Part shown: in pieces, positions 41,473 to 47,996 of the stretch
How positions within the stretch are numbered: the stretch's first letter is position 1
Layout: the number at the start of each line of letters is the position of its first letter
Origin: Clostridia bacterium
GTDB taxonomy: Bacteria; Bacillota; Clostridia; Christensenellales; Borkfalkiaceae
Length of the DNA: 47,996 bases
Assembly (NCBI GenBank): GCA_017615975.1
Contig: JAFZYZ010000085.1
Location: 1 to 47,996 of the forward strand
Direction: 5' to 3'
Program-made: the position numbers and the translations under genes
The notes under the pieces: model-generated
Seen by the model: only the letters and a program-made list of their open reading frames with translations
Told to the model about the DNA's origin: nothing
Database searches by the model: none

Positions 41473-42537
41473 ATGAAAATAAATTCCATCTATTCCATTA
41501 TCGAAAAAGATATTTTATCCGGAACTATCGGGAAAAGCGGGGACTTGTTTTTTACAACCGAAGAACTTATGGAAAAATATTCCGTTTCTTACATTACCGC
41601 TCTTAAACTTGCCAAAATGCTTATCGACAACAAGTTCCTTATATCTATCGGCAATAAAAAATTCATTATGAACGGTCTGTATCAGAAAAACAGTGCGTTG
41701 TATTCGCATATAGACGCACCGCGTAAAAAAATCGGAGTTGTTATTCAGGATATTACAAATCCCTTCTTCGCATCTATTACAAACTCTCTTAATTCGCTTA
41801 TTATGGAAAACGGGTTTACACCCGTAATTAAAATTTCCGATAAGTCTAACGAATCGGATATCCTTATTTCTTTTATTCAGGAAGGCTGCCAGGGCATAGT
41901 TTCTTTTTTCCAGAACAACACTCCTTATATGAAAGACGTTTACGGCAGGTTGCCCGTTCCCGTCGTCTTTATAAGCGACGACGTGCCCACCGAAAAACAC
42001 TGCATCGTCAATTCGGACAACTTGCGTTCGGGCTATCTCGCGGCAAAACATCTGACGGAGTGCGGCTATTCTTCTCTCTATTTTTGCGGGCTTTCCAAAA
42101 ACTTAAATAATCCGAGAGCGCAGGGCTTTCTGGATTTCATAAAAGAAAAAGGGCTGCCCTTCAACGACAGCCACGTTATTTATTTCGATATCTCAAACCC
42201 GTATCGAAATCATTACGTAATAAAAACTATTCTGAACGACACTGCTGACAGAATAGGTGTCTTCTGCTTCCACGACCTTATCGCGGAATATCTTTATAAC
42301 CTTTGCACTCTTAACGATATCGCCGTGCCGAATAAAGTCGGCATCATAGGCTACGATAAACTCGACGCTATGATGCCGTCTAATATCAATCTCACGACTT
42401 TTTCTTATTCGTTCAAAAATATCGCGAATTCTGCACTTAAATTGCTTATGGAAAATATGAACACGCTGATTTCACGAAAAAAAATAATAAGCGAAAATAC
42501 TTTCCTTTCTATAGGCAAAACCACCGCTAAACTTTAA
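41473..42537 (+). CDS. GntR/LacI-type transcriptional regulator
   Basis: 354 aa, the only gene on the plus strand besides the recombinase remnant. The N-terminal 70 aa are a GntR-type winged helix (IYSIIEKDILSGTIG; FFTTEELMEKYSVSYITALK as the recognition helix region). Residues about 85-350 are a LacI/GalR-like sugar-binding domain: IGVVIQDITNPFFASITNSL, GYLAAKHLTECGYSSLYFCG and KVGIIGYDKLDAM. AraR is the known example of this chimeric layout. It probably senses a sugar and controls the divergent long operon, and perhaps the GH28 operon with which it converges (6-nt gap). GAGAG precedes the ATG. Confidence 0.9.
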   Translation: MKINSIYSIIEKDILSGTIGKSGDLFFTTEELMEKYSVSYITALKLAKMLIDNKFLISIGNKKFIMNGLYQKNSALYSHIDAPRKKIGVVIQDITNPFFASITNSLNSLIMENGFTPVIKISDKSNESDILISFIQEGCQGIVSFFQNNTPYMKDVYGRLPVPVVFISDDVPTEKHCIVNSDNLRSGYLAAKHLTECGYSSLYFCGLSKNLNNPRAQGFLDFIKEKGLPFNDSHVIYFDISNPYRNHYVIKTILNDTADRIGVFCFHDLIAEYLYNLCTLNDIAVPNKVGIIGYDKLDAMMPSNINLTTFSYSFKNIANSALKLLMENMNTLISRKKIISENTFLSIGKTTAKL

Positions 42538-42543
42538 CACGCT

Positions 42544-43671
42544 TTATAAATTCACAGGCTTACCCGTACTTATACTTTCATAACAGGCGTTTATAACTTG
42601 CATCGTCTTTTTGTGTTCCGCCATACTTACGGCGGGCTTGTATTCCGTACCGCCCCGTATCGCCCGCGCAAATTCTTCCATATACATCTTGCGCGTTCCC
42701 GATATGTCGTAAAATCTCGGATTTACCCTATATTCGTAATCTTCAAACCTTAACTGTTCGGTCGTGTTCGGATTGTACAGGTCGCTTATTATTCCCCCTT
42801 TCGTTCCGCACACCGACATTTCCACCTGCACCGACTTCGGATAATGACTCAACCTGTCTTTTGCGTATATCACATTACTCTGTTCGTATTCCCTGTTTGC
42901 GTACGAAGGATCAAGCGAAACTATAACACCGTTCTTCATCCTGCCGATAATATACACCATATCTTCAACCGCAGAATTCTCTCGCATATTCGGCGCGACT
43001 TCAGTATACACGCTTTCAAACTCGCTTTCCGTAATATACCTTACCAGATCGAATAAATGCGGGTGGTCAGTCATCGCGCCGCCCCTGAATCTGCTATCAC
43101 CGGCCCTTAACGGTACGACGCTGCCGTAGATTTCTTTCGGTTGGTTCATCCATTTATTCCACCAAAGCGGAAAGTGCGAATAGTTGTACGCGTTTATCGC
43201 CGTTATTTCTCCCAGCACACCGCTTTTTATCAGACTTTTTACACGTTCCACAGCAGCGTACCAACGCATTTCAAGTTCTATGCTTACCTTTATACCGCTT
43301 TCCTTTTCCAAACGCAGCATTTCGTCGTATTCCGCAATATTCAAAGTCGGAACTTTCATCATTATCGCGTTTATTTTATTTTCCGCGCATAGACGGAATT
43401 GTCCCATATGTTCCGCATTACTGCCGCCGCATACGCATAATTCAAGTTCCGGATGACTTTTTACCATATCCGCGTCGTTATAAAACACATCGTATTTATC
43501 GAATAAACGCGCGTCTCCGTACCTTTCTTCCAAAAGATTGCGGGTTTTTGCGTCGAACGACACGGCAACGACTTCAAACATAGGATTAAACCGCATCGCG
43601 TCGAACATCCCCGTAACGTGTCCGTTTTTAAAACCCATTATTCCGACTTTTATAGGCTTGAAAGTTGACAT
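42544..43671 (-). CDS. Gfo/Idh/MocA family oxidoreductase
   Basis: 375 aa. The N-terminal Rossmann domain starts VGIMGFKNGHVTGMFDAMRF; the usual GxGxxG is changed to GFKNGH. The EKINAIMMKVPTLN segment aligns with the family's E-K-P motif, but the catalytic Lys is shifted (MKVP). The C-terminal beta-sheet domain includes FRGGAMTDHPHLFDLVRYIT, with the conserved D-x-x-x-H-x-x-D type helix. Such enzymes oxidise or reduce sugars, inositols or sugar acids with NAD(P). It is the last gene of the GH28 operon, 9 nt after the 243-aa gene, and converges with the regulator. GGGGG precedes the ATG. Confidence 0.87.
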   Translation of the reverse strand: MSTFKPIKVGIMGFKNGHVTGMFDAMRFNPMFEVVAVSFDAKTRNLLEERYGDARLFDKYDVFYNDADMVKSHPELELCVCGGSNAEHMGQFRLCAENKINAIMMKVPTLNIAEYDEMLRLEKESGIKVSIELEMRWYAAVERVKSLIKSGVLGEITAINAYNYSHFPLWWNKWMNQPKEIYGSVVPLRAGDSRFRGGAMTDHPHLFDLVRYITESEFESVYTEVAPNMRENSAVEDMVYIIGRMKNGVIVSLDPSYANREYEQSNVIYAKDRLSHYPKSVQVEMSVCGTKGGIISDLYNPNTTEQLRFEDYEYRVNPRFYDISGTRKMYMEEFARAIRGGTEYKPAVSMAEHKKTMQVINACYESISTGKPVNL

Positions 43672-43680
43672 AATTCCCCC

Positions 43681-44412
43681 TTAAATCTCCACGCTGTTGC
43701 GGATTTTGTCCGATTCGTAAACTTTTTCCATATAAAACCGCAGTTTTTTATCCCTTTCGATATTAAACCGCAAGTCCGTTTTACCGCTTATCGCTTTATA
43801 CACCGCCACCGCTGCCGTCGCGTCCGCAAGCGTAAGCCCGTACAATTCCAAAGTCGCGTCGTTAAACGCGTAAGGTTCTATTCTGTCCGTGAACAAATAT
43901 ACCGACTGCGGGCGCACTTTAGTTGATACCACACGCGTGGATTCCATCCCTTGTTTGCCCCACGCCGTATGCCGCGTCTGTTCTTCCGCACCGTCAGGCA
44001 GCGTCGCGCCGAGTTCCAAAAGTGCGACCTTGCCGTTTTTCATTAAAAGAGTCGCGTTTATCGCGTTCTTATTTACGCACGCCGTTATCTTTTTTATTTC
44101 AGAATCCAAAACCCATTCCGCCGTGTCGAGTTCTTTATACAAAAACGCGTTTACACCGTAATTCTTAGACACCATACCGCTTATTTTTACGCTTACCGAA
44201 CCGCCTATGTTGTTTTTGGCGTTTCTTGCTATCGCTTCTATCTGCGGATCGCTTCTCCAGTAGAACAACGGATAAGTCTTGCCGTCTATCGCTACGCTGT
44301 CCGTCATATCGTTTGCACCTTTCTTAAAATAATCCCAAGTTGCCGTAATTTCCGTTTTATTCTTGTCTATAAGACTTATAACGCCGTCTTTTACGCTTTT
44401 ACTCGTTTCCAT
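43681..44412 (-). CDS. Uncharacterised protein linked to the Gfo/Idh/MocA gene
   Basis: 243 aa, soluble, no signal peptide or membrane helix. No family is recognised. The N-terminal part is mixed alpha/beta (VISLIDKNKTEITATWDYFK), the middle is beta-rich (ATLLMKNGKVALLELGATLP), and the C-terminus contains VSTKVRPQSVYLFTDRIEPY followed by a helix. The middle and C-terminal strands recall the C-terminal substrate domain of Gfo/Idh/MocA enzymes, so it could be a subunit or partner of the next gene, 9 nt downstream; that is speculation. GGAG precedes the ATG, and GH28 ends 10 nt upstream. Confidence 0.7.
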   Translation of the reverse strand: METSKSVKDGVISLIDKNKTEITATWDYFKKGANDMTDSVAIDGKTYPLFYWRSDPQIEAIARNAKNNIGGSVSVKISGMVSKNYGVNAFLYKELDTAEWVLDSEIKKITACVNKNAINATLLMKNGKVALLELGATLPDGAEEQTRHTAWGKQGMESTRVVSTKVRPQSVYLFTDRIEPYAFNDATLELYGLTLADATAAVAVYKAISGKTDLRFNIERDKKLRFYMEKVYESDKIRNSVEI

Positions 44413-44422
44413 ATTCTCTCCA

Positions 44423-45919
44423 TTACATTATCCTATTTCCATCAATTTTTACGCGAAAACAGTTGTTCAGGTCGTATTCTTGCAGGTTTTCTTTATTATT
44501 GATTTCGATATTGTTAAACTCAATATTTTTCACTTTGCCATTATCTTGGCTAAACCCGTTGATATATACGTAGGAATCCGCTTCCTTACCGAAATTCGGA
44601 TCGCCGCTATTATACTCTATTTTCAGATTTTCAAACTTTAACCCGCTTATTTCGGTAAGTTCTTTACAGCCTTCTCCGTCGTCGTTATATCCTACTTTCC
44701 TTATCATAACGCGGGATATTTTACTGTCTTTTACTTGTACGTTTTTAATATATCCCCCGCGCTTTGCCGTAGTTTTTACGTGTATTCCGAAAAAAGAGTT
44801 GGAAAAATCACAATCCCAAATATTTACGCCTTTTATTCCACCTGAAACTTCGCTACCTATCGCAACGCCGTGAGAACGCCCCTTTTTTATCGAACAGGCA
44901 AATATATTTATATTTTTAGTGGGTTTGCCGATAATATTCCCTTCGGGATTTTTGCCCGATTTTATCGCTATACAGTCGTCCCCCGTATCGAATTCGCAAT
45001 CGAATATGCTACAATTTTCAGAAGAGTCAGGATCCCAACCGTCTCCGTTCCATATCCCCTTGGAAAAAATTCTGCAACCGCAGGTGATAACGTTTTTCGA
45101 ATATATCATATGGACGTTCCAAGAAGGCGCATTACCTAATTCCAGCCCGTCTATTATTACGTTTTCTGCGTTGCTTATATTGACGAGTCTGCCCCGTAAA
45201 CGGTGTTTTCCTTCCTTATCGGCGCAAAGGTTTTCTTGATATCGCAACAATTCACGCCTTTTTTCTTCACCGTCTTCGGCTTTTATCCCAAGAATATCGT
45301 ATAATAATTCTTCACCGCCGCCTATAATTTTACCTTCTCCGCGTATAACGACGTTATGCACTTTTTTTTCGTTAAAGCAGCCCAAAACGCCTACGTTTAT
45401 TAACGAAGAATACCCGTCGCACTCCCAACCTTCAAACCGACTGCGTATAATCGGCAAATAATCTTCTTTTTTCTCGCTGCCTTTAAGAATTCCGCCTTTC
45501 TCTATATACAATTCTACGTTAGAGTGTAGTCTTAAAGCACCGGTCAAAAACACGCCTTTAGGTATAACCACCCTTTCGTTTTTCCCGCAATCGTCAACGG
45601 CGCGCTGTATAGCGACCGTATTTAAAGTCTCCCCGTCGCCCACCGCGCAATACGGATAATCGGAAATACAGATATCCCGCTTTTGCTTTTGCGTTCTACG
45701 CCTTACTCGTTTTACCGTAGTCGTCTCGCCGCTTTCAGATTTTGCCCGCACTGCAATAGTGTATAGAGTATCGGGTTCAAGACCTTTTATTCTGAAAAAC
45801 GTCTCCTTACTTTCTCCGATTCGTTTACCGTCCAGCAATATTTCGTAATCAGAAAAAGTTTTAACGCTTTTATTCCAAAACAAAACTATCGTATCGTTGT
45901 AAGAAAAAGTTTTTAACAT
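44423..45919 (-). CDS. GH28 polygalacturonase with N-terminal fibronectin type III-like domain
   Basis: About 498 aa, no signal peptide, so probably intracellular. Residues about 5-70 form a fibronectin-III-like module (YEILLDGKRIGESKETFFRI; GLEPDTLYTIAVRAKSESGE). The right-handed beta-helix follows, with the GH28 motifs NGDGWDPDSSENCSIFDCEF (first Asp), DTGDDCIAIKSG (Asp pair), GRSHGVAIGSEVSGG (Gly-His-Gly type) and FFGIHVKTTAKRGG (Lys motif). It hydrolyses alpha-1,4-galacturonan or rhamnogalacturonan oligomers, giving galacturonate for the Uxa route. ATG 45917-45919 is preferred over a TTG four codons earlier; neither has a strong ribosome-binding site. Confidence 0.92.
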   Translation of the reverse strand: MLKTFSYNDTIVLFWNKSVKTFSDYEILLDGKRIGESKETFFRIKGLEPDTLYTIAVRAKSESGETTTVKRVRRRTQKQKRDICISDYPYCAVGDGETLNTVAIQRAVDDCGKNERVVIPKGVFLTGALRLHSNVELYIEKGGILKGSEKKEDYLPIIRSRFEGWECDGYSSLINVGVLGCFNEKKVHNVVIRGEGKIIGGGEELLYDILGIKAEDGEEKRRELLRYQENLCADKEGKHRLRGRLVNISNAENVIIDGLELGNAPSWNVHMIYSKNVITCGCRIFSKGIWNGDGWDPDSSENCSIFDCEFDTGDDCIAIKSGKNPEGNIIGKPTKNINIFACSIKKGRSHGVAIGSEVSGGIKGVNIWDCDFSNSFFGIHVKTTAKRGGYIKNVQVKDSKISRVMIRKVGYNDDGEGCKELTEISGLKFENLKIEYNSGDPNFGKEADSYVYINGFSQDNGKVKNIEFNNIEINNKENLQEYDLNNCFRVKIDGNRIM

Positions 45920-45968
45920 ATCTTTGCCCAAAACAAAAAGTTCTTGAATTTTTTATATTTTCTGTAAA

Positions 45969-45997
45969 ATTATACTATATCGGCTTATCTTTTTCAA
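45969..45997 (-). promoter_or_regulatory. Sigma-A-type promoter of the GH28 operon
   Basis: On the minus strand TTGAAA (45992-45997), a 17-nt spacer and a perfect TATAAT (45969-45974). The transcription start would fall about 40 nt before the GH28 ATG. A TTGCGCAA palindrome lies just upstream at 46004-46011 and may be a regulator site. The remaining stretch to the galM terminator shows nothing else. Confidence 0.82.
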
Positions 45998-46095
45998 CAC
46001 GAATTGCGCAAAAAAAATAAACAATTCGGAAAATTATTCGTTTTATTACAACGCGATTTAGCGGCAATGGCTTTAACGACTATTCTTTCCGTAGC

Positions 46096-46142
46096 AAAAA
46101 TCCCGACCATAAATAATCGTGATACTTATAGTCGGGATTTTT
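46096..46142 (-). terminator. Rho-independent terminator after galM
   Basis: Arms 46096-46107 and 46131-46142 are exact 12-bp reverse complements (core TCCCGAC/GTCGGGA) with a 23-nt loop. The minus strand shows a run of five T at the end. It begins 20 nt after the galM stop. Confidence 0.85.
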
Positions 46143-46162
46143 ATATGTTCTGTTTTAATTTT

Positions 46163-47179
46163 TTAATCGGTTTTTACTTTTGAAAACCTAAACGACGTAC
46201 GACTCGTAAATTTTTCGCCTGCTTTCAAAACGCTTGAAGGGAAAGTCGATATATTGACAGAATTCGGAAAAAACTGCGTTTCAAGACATAGCCCGTAGCG
46301 TTTCATTATAATTTTACCGTTCTTTATTCTTCTTTCGTTTAAAAAATTGCCCGAATAAAATTGCACTCCCGCCATATCCGTATAGCCATCCATCGCAATG
46401 CTTTTTAGCGGATCGTAAACTTTGGCAAAATGCCTGAAACCTTTTCCGTTTATTACGAAATTATGATCGTATCCGCCGGCAAGCTGCAACTGCTTATCGT
46501 CGTCGTTTATATCTTTACCTATCGGCTTTACGGTTCTGAAATCAAACGGAGTGCCGTCAACCGAACAAAATTCACCCGTCGGAAGTATTTCGCCGTTTAT
46601 AGGCGTAAAATAATCCGCATCTAAAGATAAACTGTGTTTTTCCACCGAATCTTCTCCGCCGGACAAATTAAAATAAGTGTGGTTCGACAAGTTTATAACG
46701 GTGTCTTTATCGGATATCGCCGCATACGATATCTCTATTCCGTCCTGTAATAATTTATACTCGACGCGTACTTTCAGATTGCCCGGGAAACCTTCTTCCA
46801 TATCTTTTGACAAATACTCGAAAGAAACGCTATCGCCGTCTTCGTTGCCTTTCCATACTACCTTATCGTATCCTATCTTACCACCGTGAAGAGTATTGTT
46901 GCCGTCGTTTCGGTACAGTTCGTATTTCTTTCCATTTAAATAGAAAATCCCGTTTGCAATGCGGTTGGCATAACGCCCTACCACCGCGCCGAAACAGTCG
47001 TTGTATTTAAAGTAATCGCCCAAACAGTCATATCCTAAAACCATTTCTTTCCCGTCGAAAACCAACGACTGAATCGCCGCACCGAGTTCAATTACGGACA
47101 AAGTAATTCGTTCGTTGGAAAGAGTAAATATATTGACCGTTTTGCCCGAATCCGTAGTGCCGAAAACCTTTTTACTCAT
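46163..47179 (-). CDS. galM: Aldose 1-epimerase (galactose mutarotase)
   Basis: Interconverts alpha- and beta-anomers of galactose or glucose, feeding the Leloir pathway. 338 aa, the usual size. Signatures: GAVVGRYANRIANGIFYLNG (Arg site), NTLHGGKIGYDKVVW (His), the catalytic-His motif INLSNHTYFNLSG, GGYDHNFVI and the catalytic Glu in YGLCLETQFFPNSVN. The start is chosen at ATG 47177-47179; an AAGGGA lies 10 nt upstream, while the TTG three codons earlier abuts it. It follows the galT-like remnant and ends in a clear terminator. It fits with the GH36 alpha-galactosidase of the main operon, which would supply galactose. Confidence 0.94.
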   Translation of the reverse strand: MSKKVFGTTDSGKTVNIFTLSNERITLSVIELGAAIQSLVFDGKEMVLGYDCLGDYFKYNDCFGAVVGRYANRIANGIFYLNGKKYELYRNDGNNTLHGGKIGYDKVVWKGNEDGDSVSFEYLSKDMEEGFPGNLKVRVEYKLLQDGIEISYAAISDKDTVINLSNHTYFNLSGGEDSVEKHSLSLDADYFTPINGEILPTGEFCSVDGTPFDFRTVKPIGKDINDDDKQLQLAGGYDHNFVINGKGFRHFAKVYDPLKSIAMDGYTDMAGVQFYSGNFLNERRIKNGKIIMKRYGLCLETQFFPNSVNISTFPSSVLKAGEKFTSRTSFRFSKVKTD

Positions 47180-47208
47180 TATAAGCAAATCCCTTAATAC
47201 CTAAATTA

Positions 47209-47531
47209 TTATACATTTATATCTTTTCGATAGTAATACTGTCGTCTATATCCGCTTGATAAACCGACGGCGCGTAGCCTATCTTTTGCGTATATTTCTC
47301 TATAAGCGTCTTCCGAAACAAGCCCTTTTTCGACACATGCGTCTAAAAGTGCGTTAACGGCTTTTCGGGGCGCGTCTCCGTACAATAAACGGCGTCAGAA
47401 GGCGGACAAGTATCTATGTTCAGAATACGCAACAGCCCGTTGTGAACGTAGTCCACGTTTTTCGCGGCAAGTTCCAGATTGTTGACGGCGTAATTTATAA
47501 GCCCGTCCAAAGCGTTAAAAACCTTTTCCAT
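47209..47531 (-). pseudogene. galT: N-terminal remnant of galT (hexose-1-phosphate uridylyltransferase)
   Basis: ATG 47529-47531 opens MEKVFNALDGLINYAVNNLE, then LAAKNVDYVHNGLLRILNID and a stop at 47343. Close to that stop another frame continues protein-like: KAVNALLDACVEKGLVSEDA followed by YREIYAKD, ending at 47209. Together these match the start of class II GalT: a helix with I-N-Y-A, the D-x-x-Y-V-x-N-x-L-L-x-x-L pattern, then a helix K-G-L/I-(V/I). Intact GalT has about 500 residues, so only about 100 remain, with at least one frameshift. It sits just upstream of galM, as expected of a galactose operon. Family assignment rests on pattern recognition only. Confidence 0.5.
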
Positions 47532-47558
47532 ATCAGCACTACTATAATTTACGACTAT

Positions 47559-47587
47559 ATTATTCCACGACTATAAAAAAATGTCAA
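47559..47587 (-). promoter_or_regulatory. Sigma-A-type promoter of the galT-remnant/galM unit
   Basis: On the minus strand a perfect TTGACA (47582-47587), a 17-nt spacer and AATAAT (47559-47564). CGACTATA occurs twice, at 47552-47559 and 47568-47575, and may be a regulator site. The promoter is intact although the first gene it drives is broken. Confidence 0.75.
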
Positions 47588-47616
47588 GGCAAATAAGAAA
47601 CTAAAACAATTCATAA

Positions 47617-47850
47617 CTTACATATTTTACGCATTTTATAATTTCCAGCGGAGTATTGTACGACGACAAGATAGAGATTTATTACAACTATATAGACAGA
47701 AAAAGACCTGATGCGGACGAACATCAGGTCTTTTCATTTTATAAAGAAACATTCTCAAAAACTTATACTTACGATAGATTTGATGTAAATAAAAACAAAC
47801 AATTACGTTACGATCTTTCAATAGAAATGGACGTAAATTTATATATATGA
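47617..47850 (+). pseudogene. C-terminal remnant of a serine recombinase
   Basis: An open plus-strand frame after a stop at 47614-47616 reads FIISSGVLYDDKIEIYYNYI and on to LRYDLSIEMDVNLYI. The V-L-Y-D-D-K-I-x-I-Y-Y-N-Y string is the usual C-terminal strand of large serine recombinases (resolvase/invertase group) of clostridial elements. The catalytic domain, recombinase domain and zinc ribbon are absent, so it is debris of an integrated element. Within it lies a perfect terminator-like hairpin (47701-47734). Confidence 0.6.
47701..47734. terminator. Bidirectional terminator-like hairpin inside the recombinase remnant
   Basis: Arms 47701-47713 and 47722-47734 are exact 13-bp reverse complements (AAAAGACCTGATG and its complement) with an 8-nt loop and A/T-runs on both sides. 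It would end transcription from either direction and insulate the galM unit from what lies to the right. Confidence 0.75.
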
Positions 47851-47996
47851 ATTTTAAAAAACAAGGAAAATTCTTATAATTTTAACGGTTCAACTGTAAT
47901 AAAAAACCGTGCACCAGCAAAAGCATAAGGCTTTTATCCAAAAAGAAAAAGCCGTAATGCGATTTTTGACGGCTGCCCATACAGGGCTTGCGACCA
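47851..47996. other. Right-end stretch without recognised gene
   Basis: Short open stretches exist in several frames, but no start with a ribosome-binding site and no family pattern was found. The last bases (GGCTGCCCATACAGGGCTTG) may be one arm of a hairpin cut by the window edge. Confidence 0.3.

Noticed and set aside
42520-42560. Possible bidirectional terminator between the convergent regulator and Gfo/Idh/MocA genes.
   Set aside because: Only 6 nt separate the two stop codons and no stem of useful length is visible there.

Overview
This window is low-to-mid GC DNA from a monoderm (Gram-positive-type) bacterium. Lipoprotein signal peptides, a solute-binding-protein ABC importer, YitT and MgtC proteins, a GntR/LacI-type regulator, AAGGAG ribosome-binding sites and sigma-A-like promoters all fit an uncultured gut Clostridia/Bacillota lineage. 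The exact lineage cannot be fixed from this sequence. No rRNA, tRNA or CRISPR array was seen.

Layout. (1) Positions 1-2,514: debris of mobile or selfish DNA (fragments resembling a replication initiator and a RelE-like toxin), a strong terminator, a phosphohexomutase gene and a frameshifted small ORF. (2) Positions 2,515-41,293: about 28 genes, all on the minus strand, with gaps of at most 79 nt and many overlaps. This looks like one very long carbohydrate-utilisation operon. In transcription order it holds a TIM-barrel glycosidase-like protein, a 57-aa small protein, four large exported proteins, an ABC importer without ATPase (solute-binding protein and two permeases), a DUF4838 lipoprotein, two SIS-domain proteins, a PfkB kinase, GH36 alpha-galactosidase, an alpha/beta-hydrolase esterase, a GH43-like enzyme, three YitT membrane proteins, an SGNH esterase, a flavoprotein and an MFS carrier. 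It ends with the complete D-galacturonate route UxaC-UxaB-UxaA-KdgK-Eda, then MgtC. (3) Positions 41,294-42,537: a divergent control region and a GntR/LacI-type regulator on the plus strand. (4) Positions 42,544-45,997: a promoter-led minus-strand operon with GH28 polygalacturonase, an unknown protein and a Gfo/Idh/MocA oxidoreductase. (5) Positions 46,096-47,587: a promoter, a broken galT-like remnant, galM and a terminator. (6) Positions 47,617-47,996: the C-terminal remnant of a serine recombinase and a hairpin.

Working model (inference). The locus takes up decorated pectin-derived oligosaccharides. Surface proteins built from a repeated, apparently undescribed beta-rich domain, together with the lipoproteins, would capture glycans. 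The ABC importer and the MFS and YitT membrane proteins would move them, and cytoplasmic GH28, GH36, GH43 and esterases would take them apart. Galacturonate then goes to pyruvate and glyceraldehyde-3-phosphate through tagaturonate, altronate, KDG and KDPG. Every recognised classical glycosidase lacks a signal peptide, so depolymerisation appears mainly intracellular. The features most worth follow-up are the repeated domain, the three YitT paralogues, the 57-aa protein and the CxCxxC motif shared by three putative enzymes.
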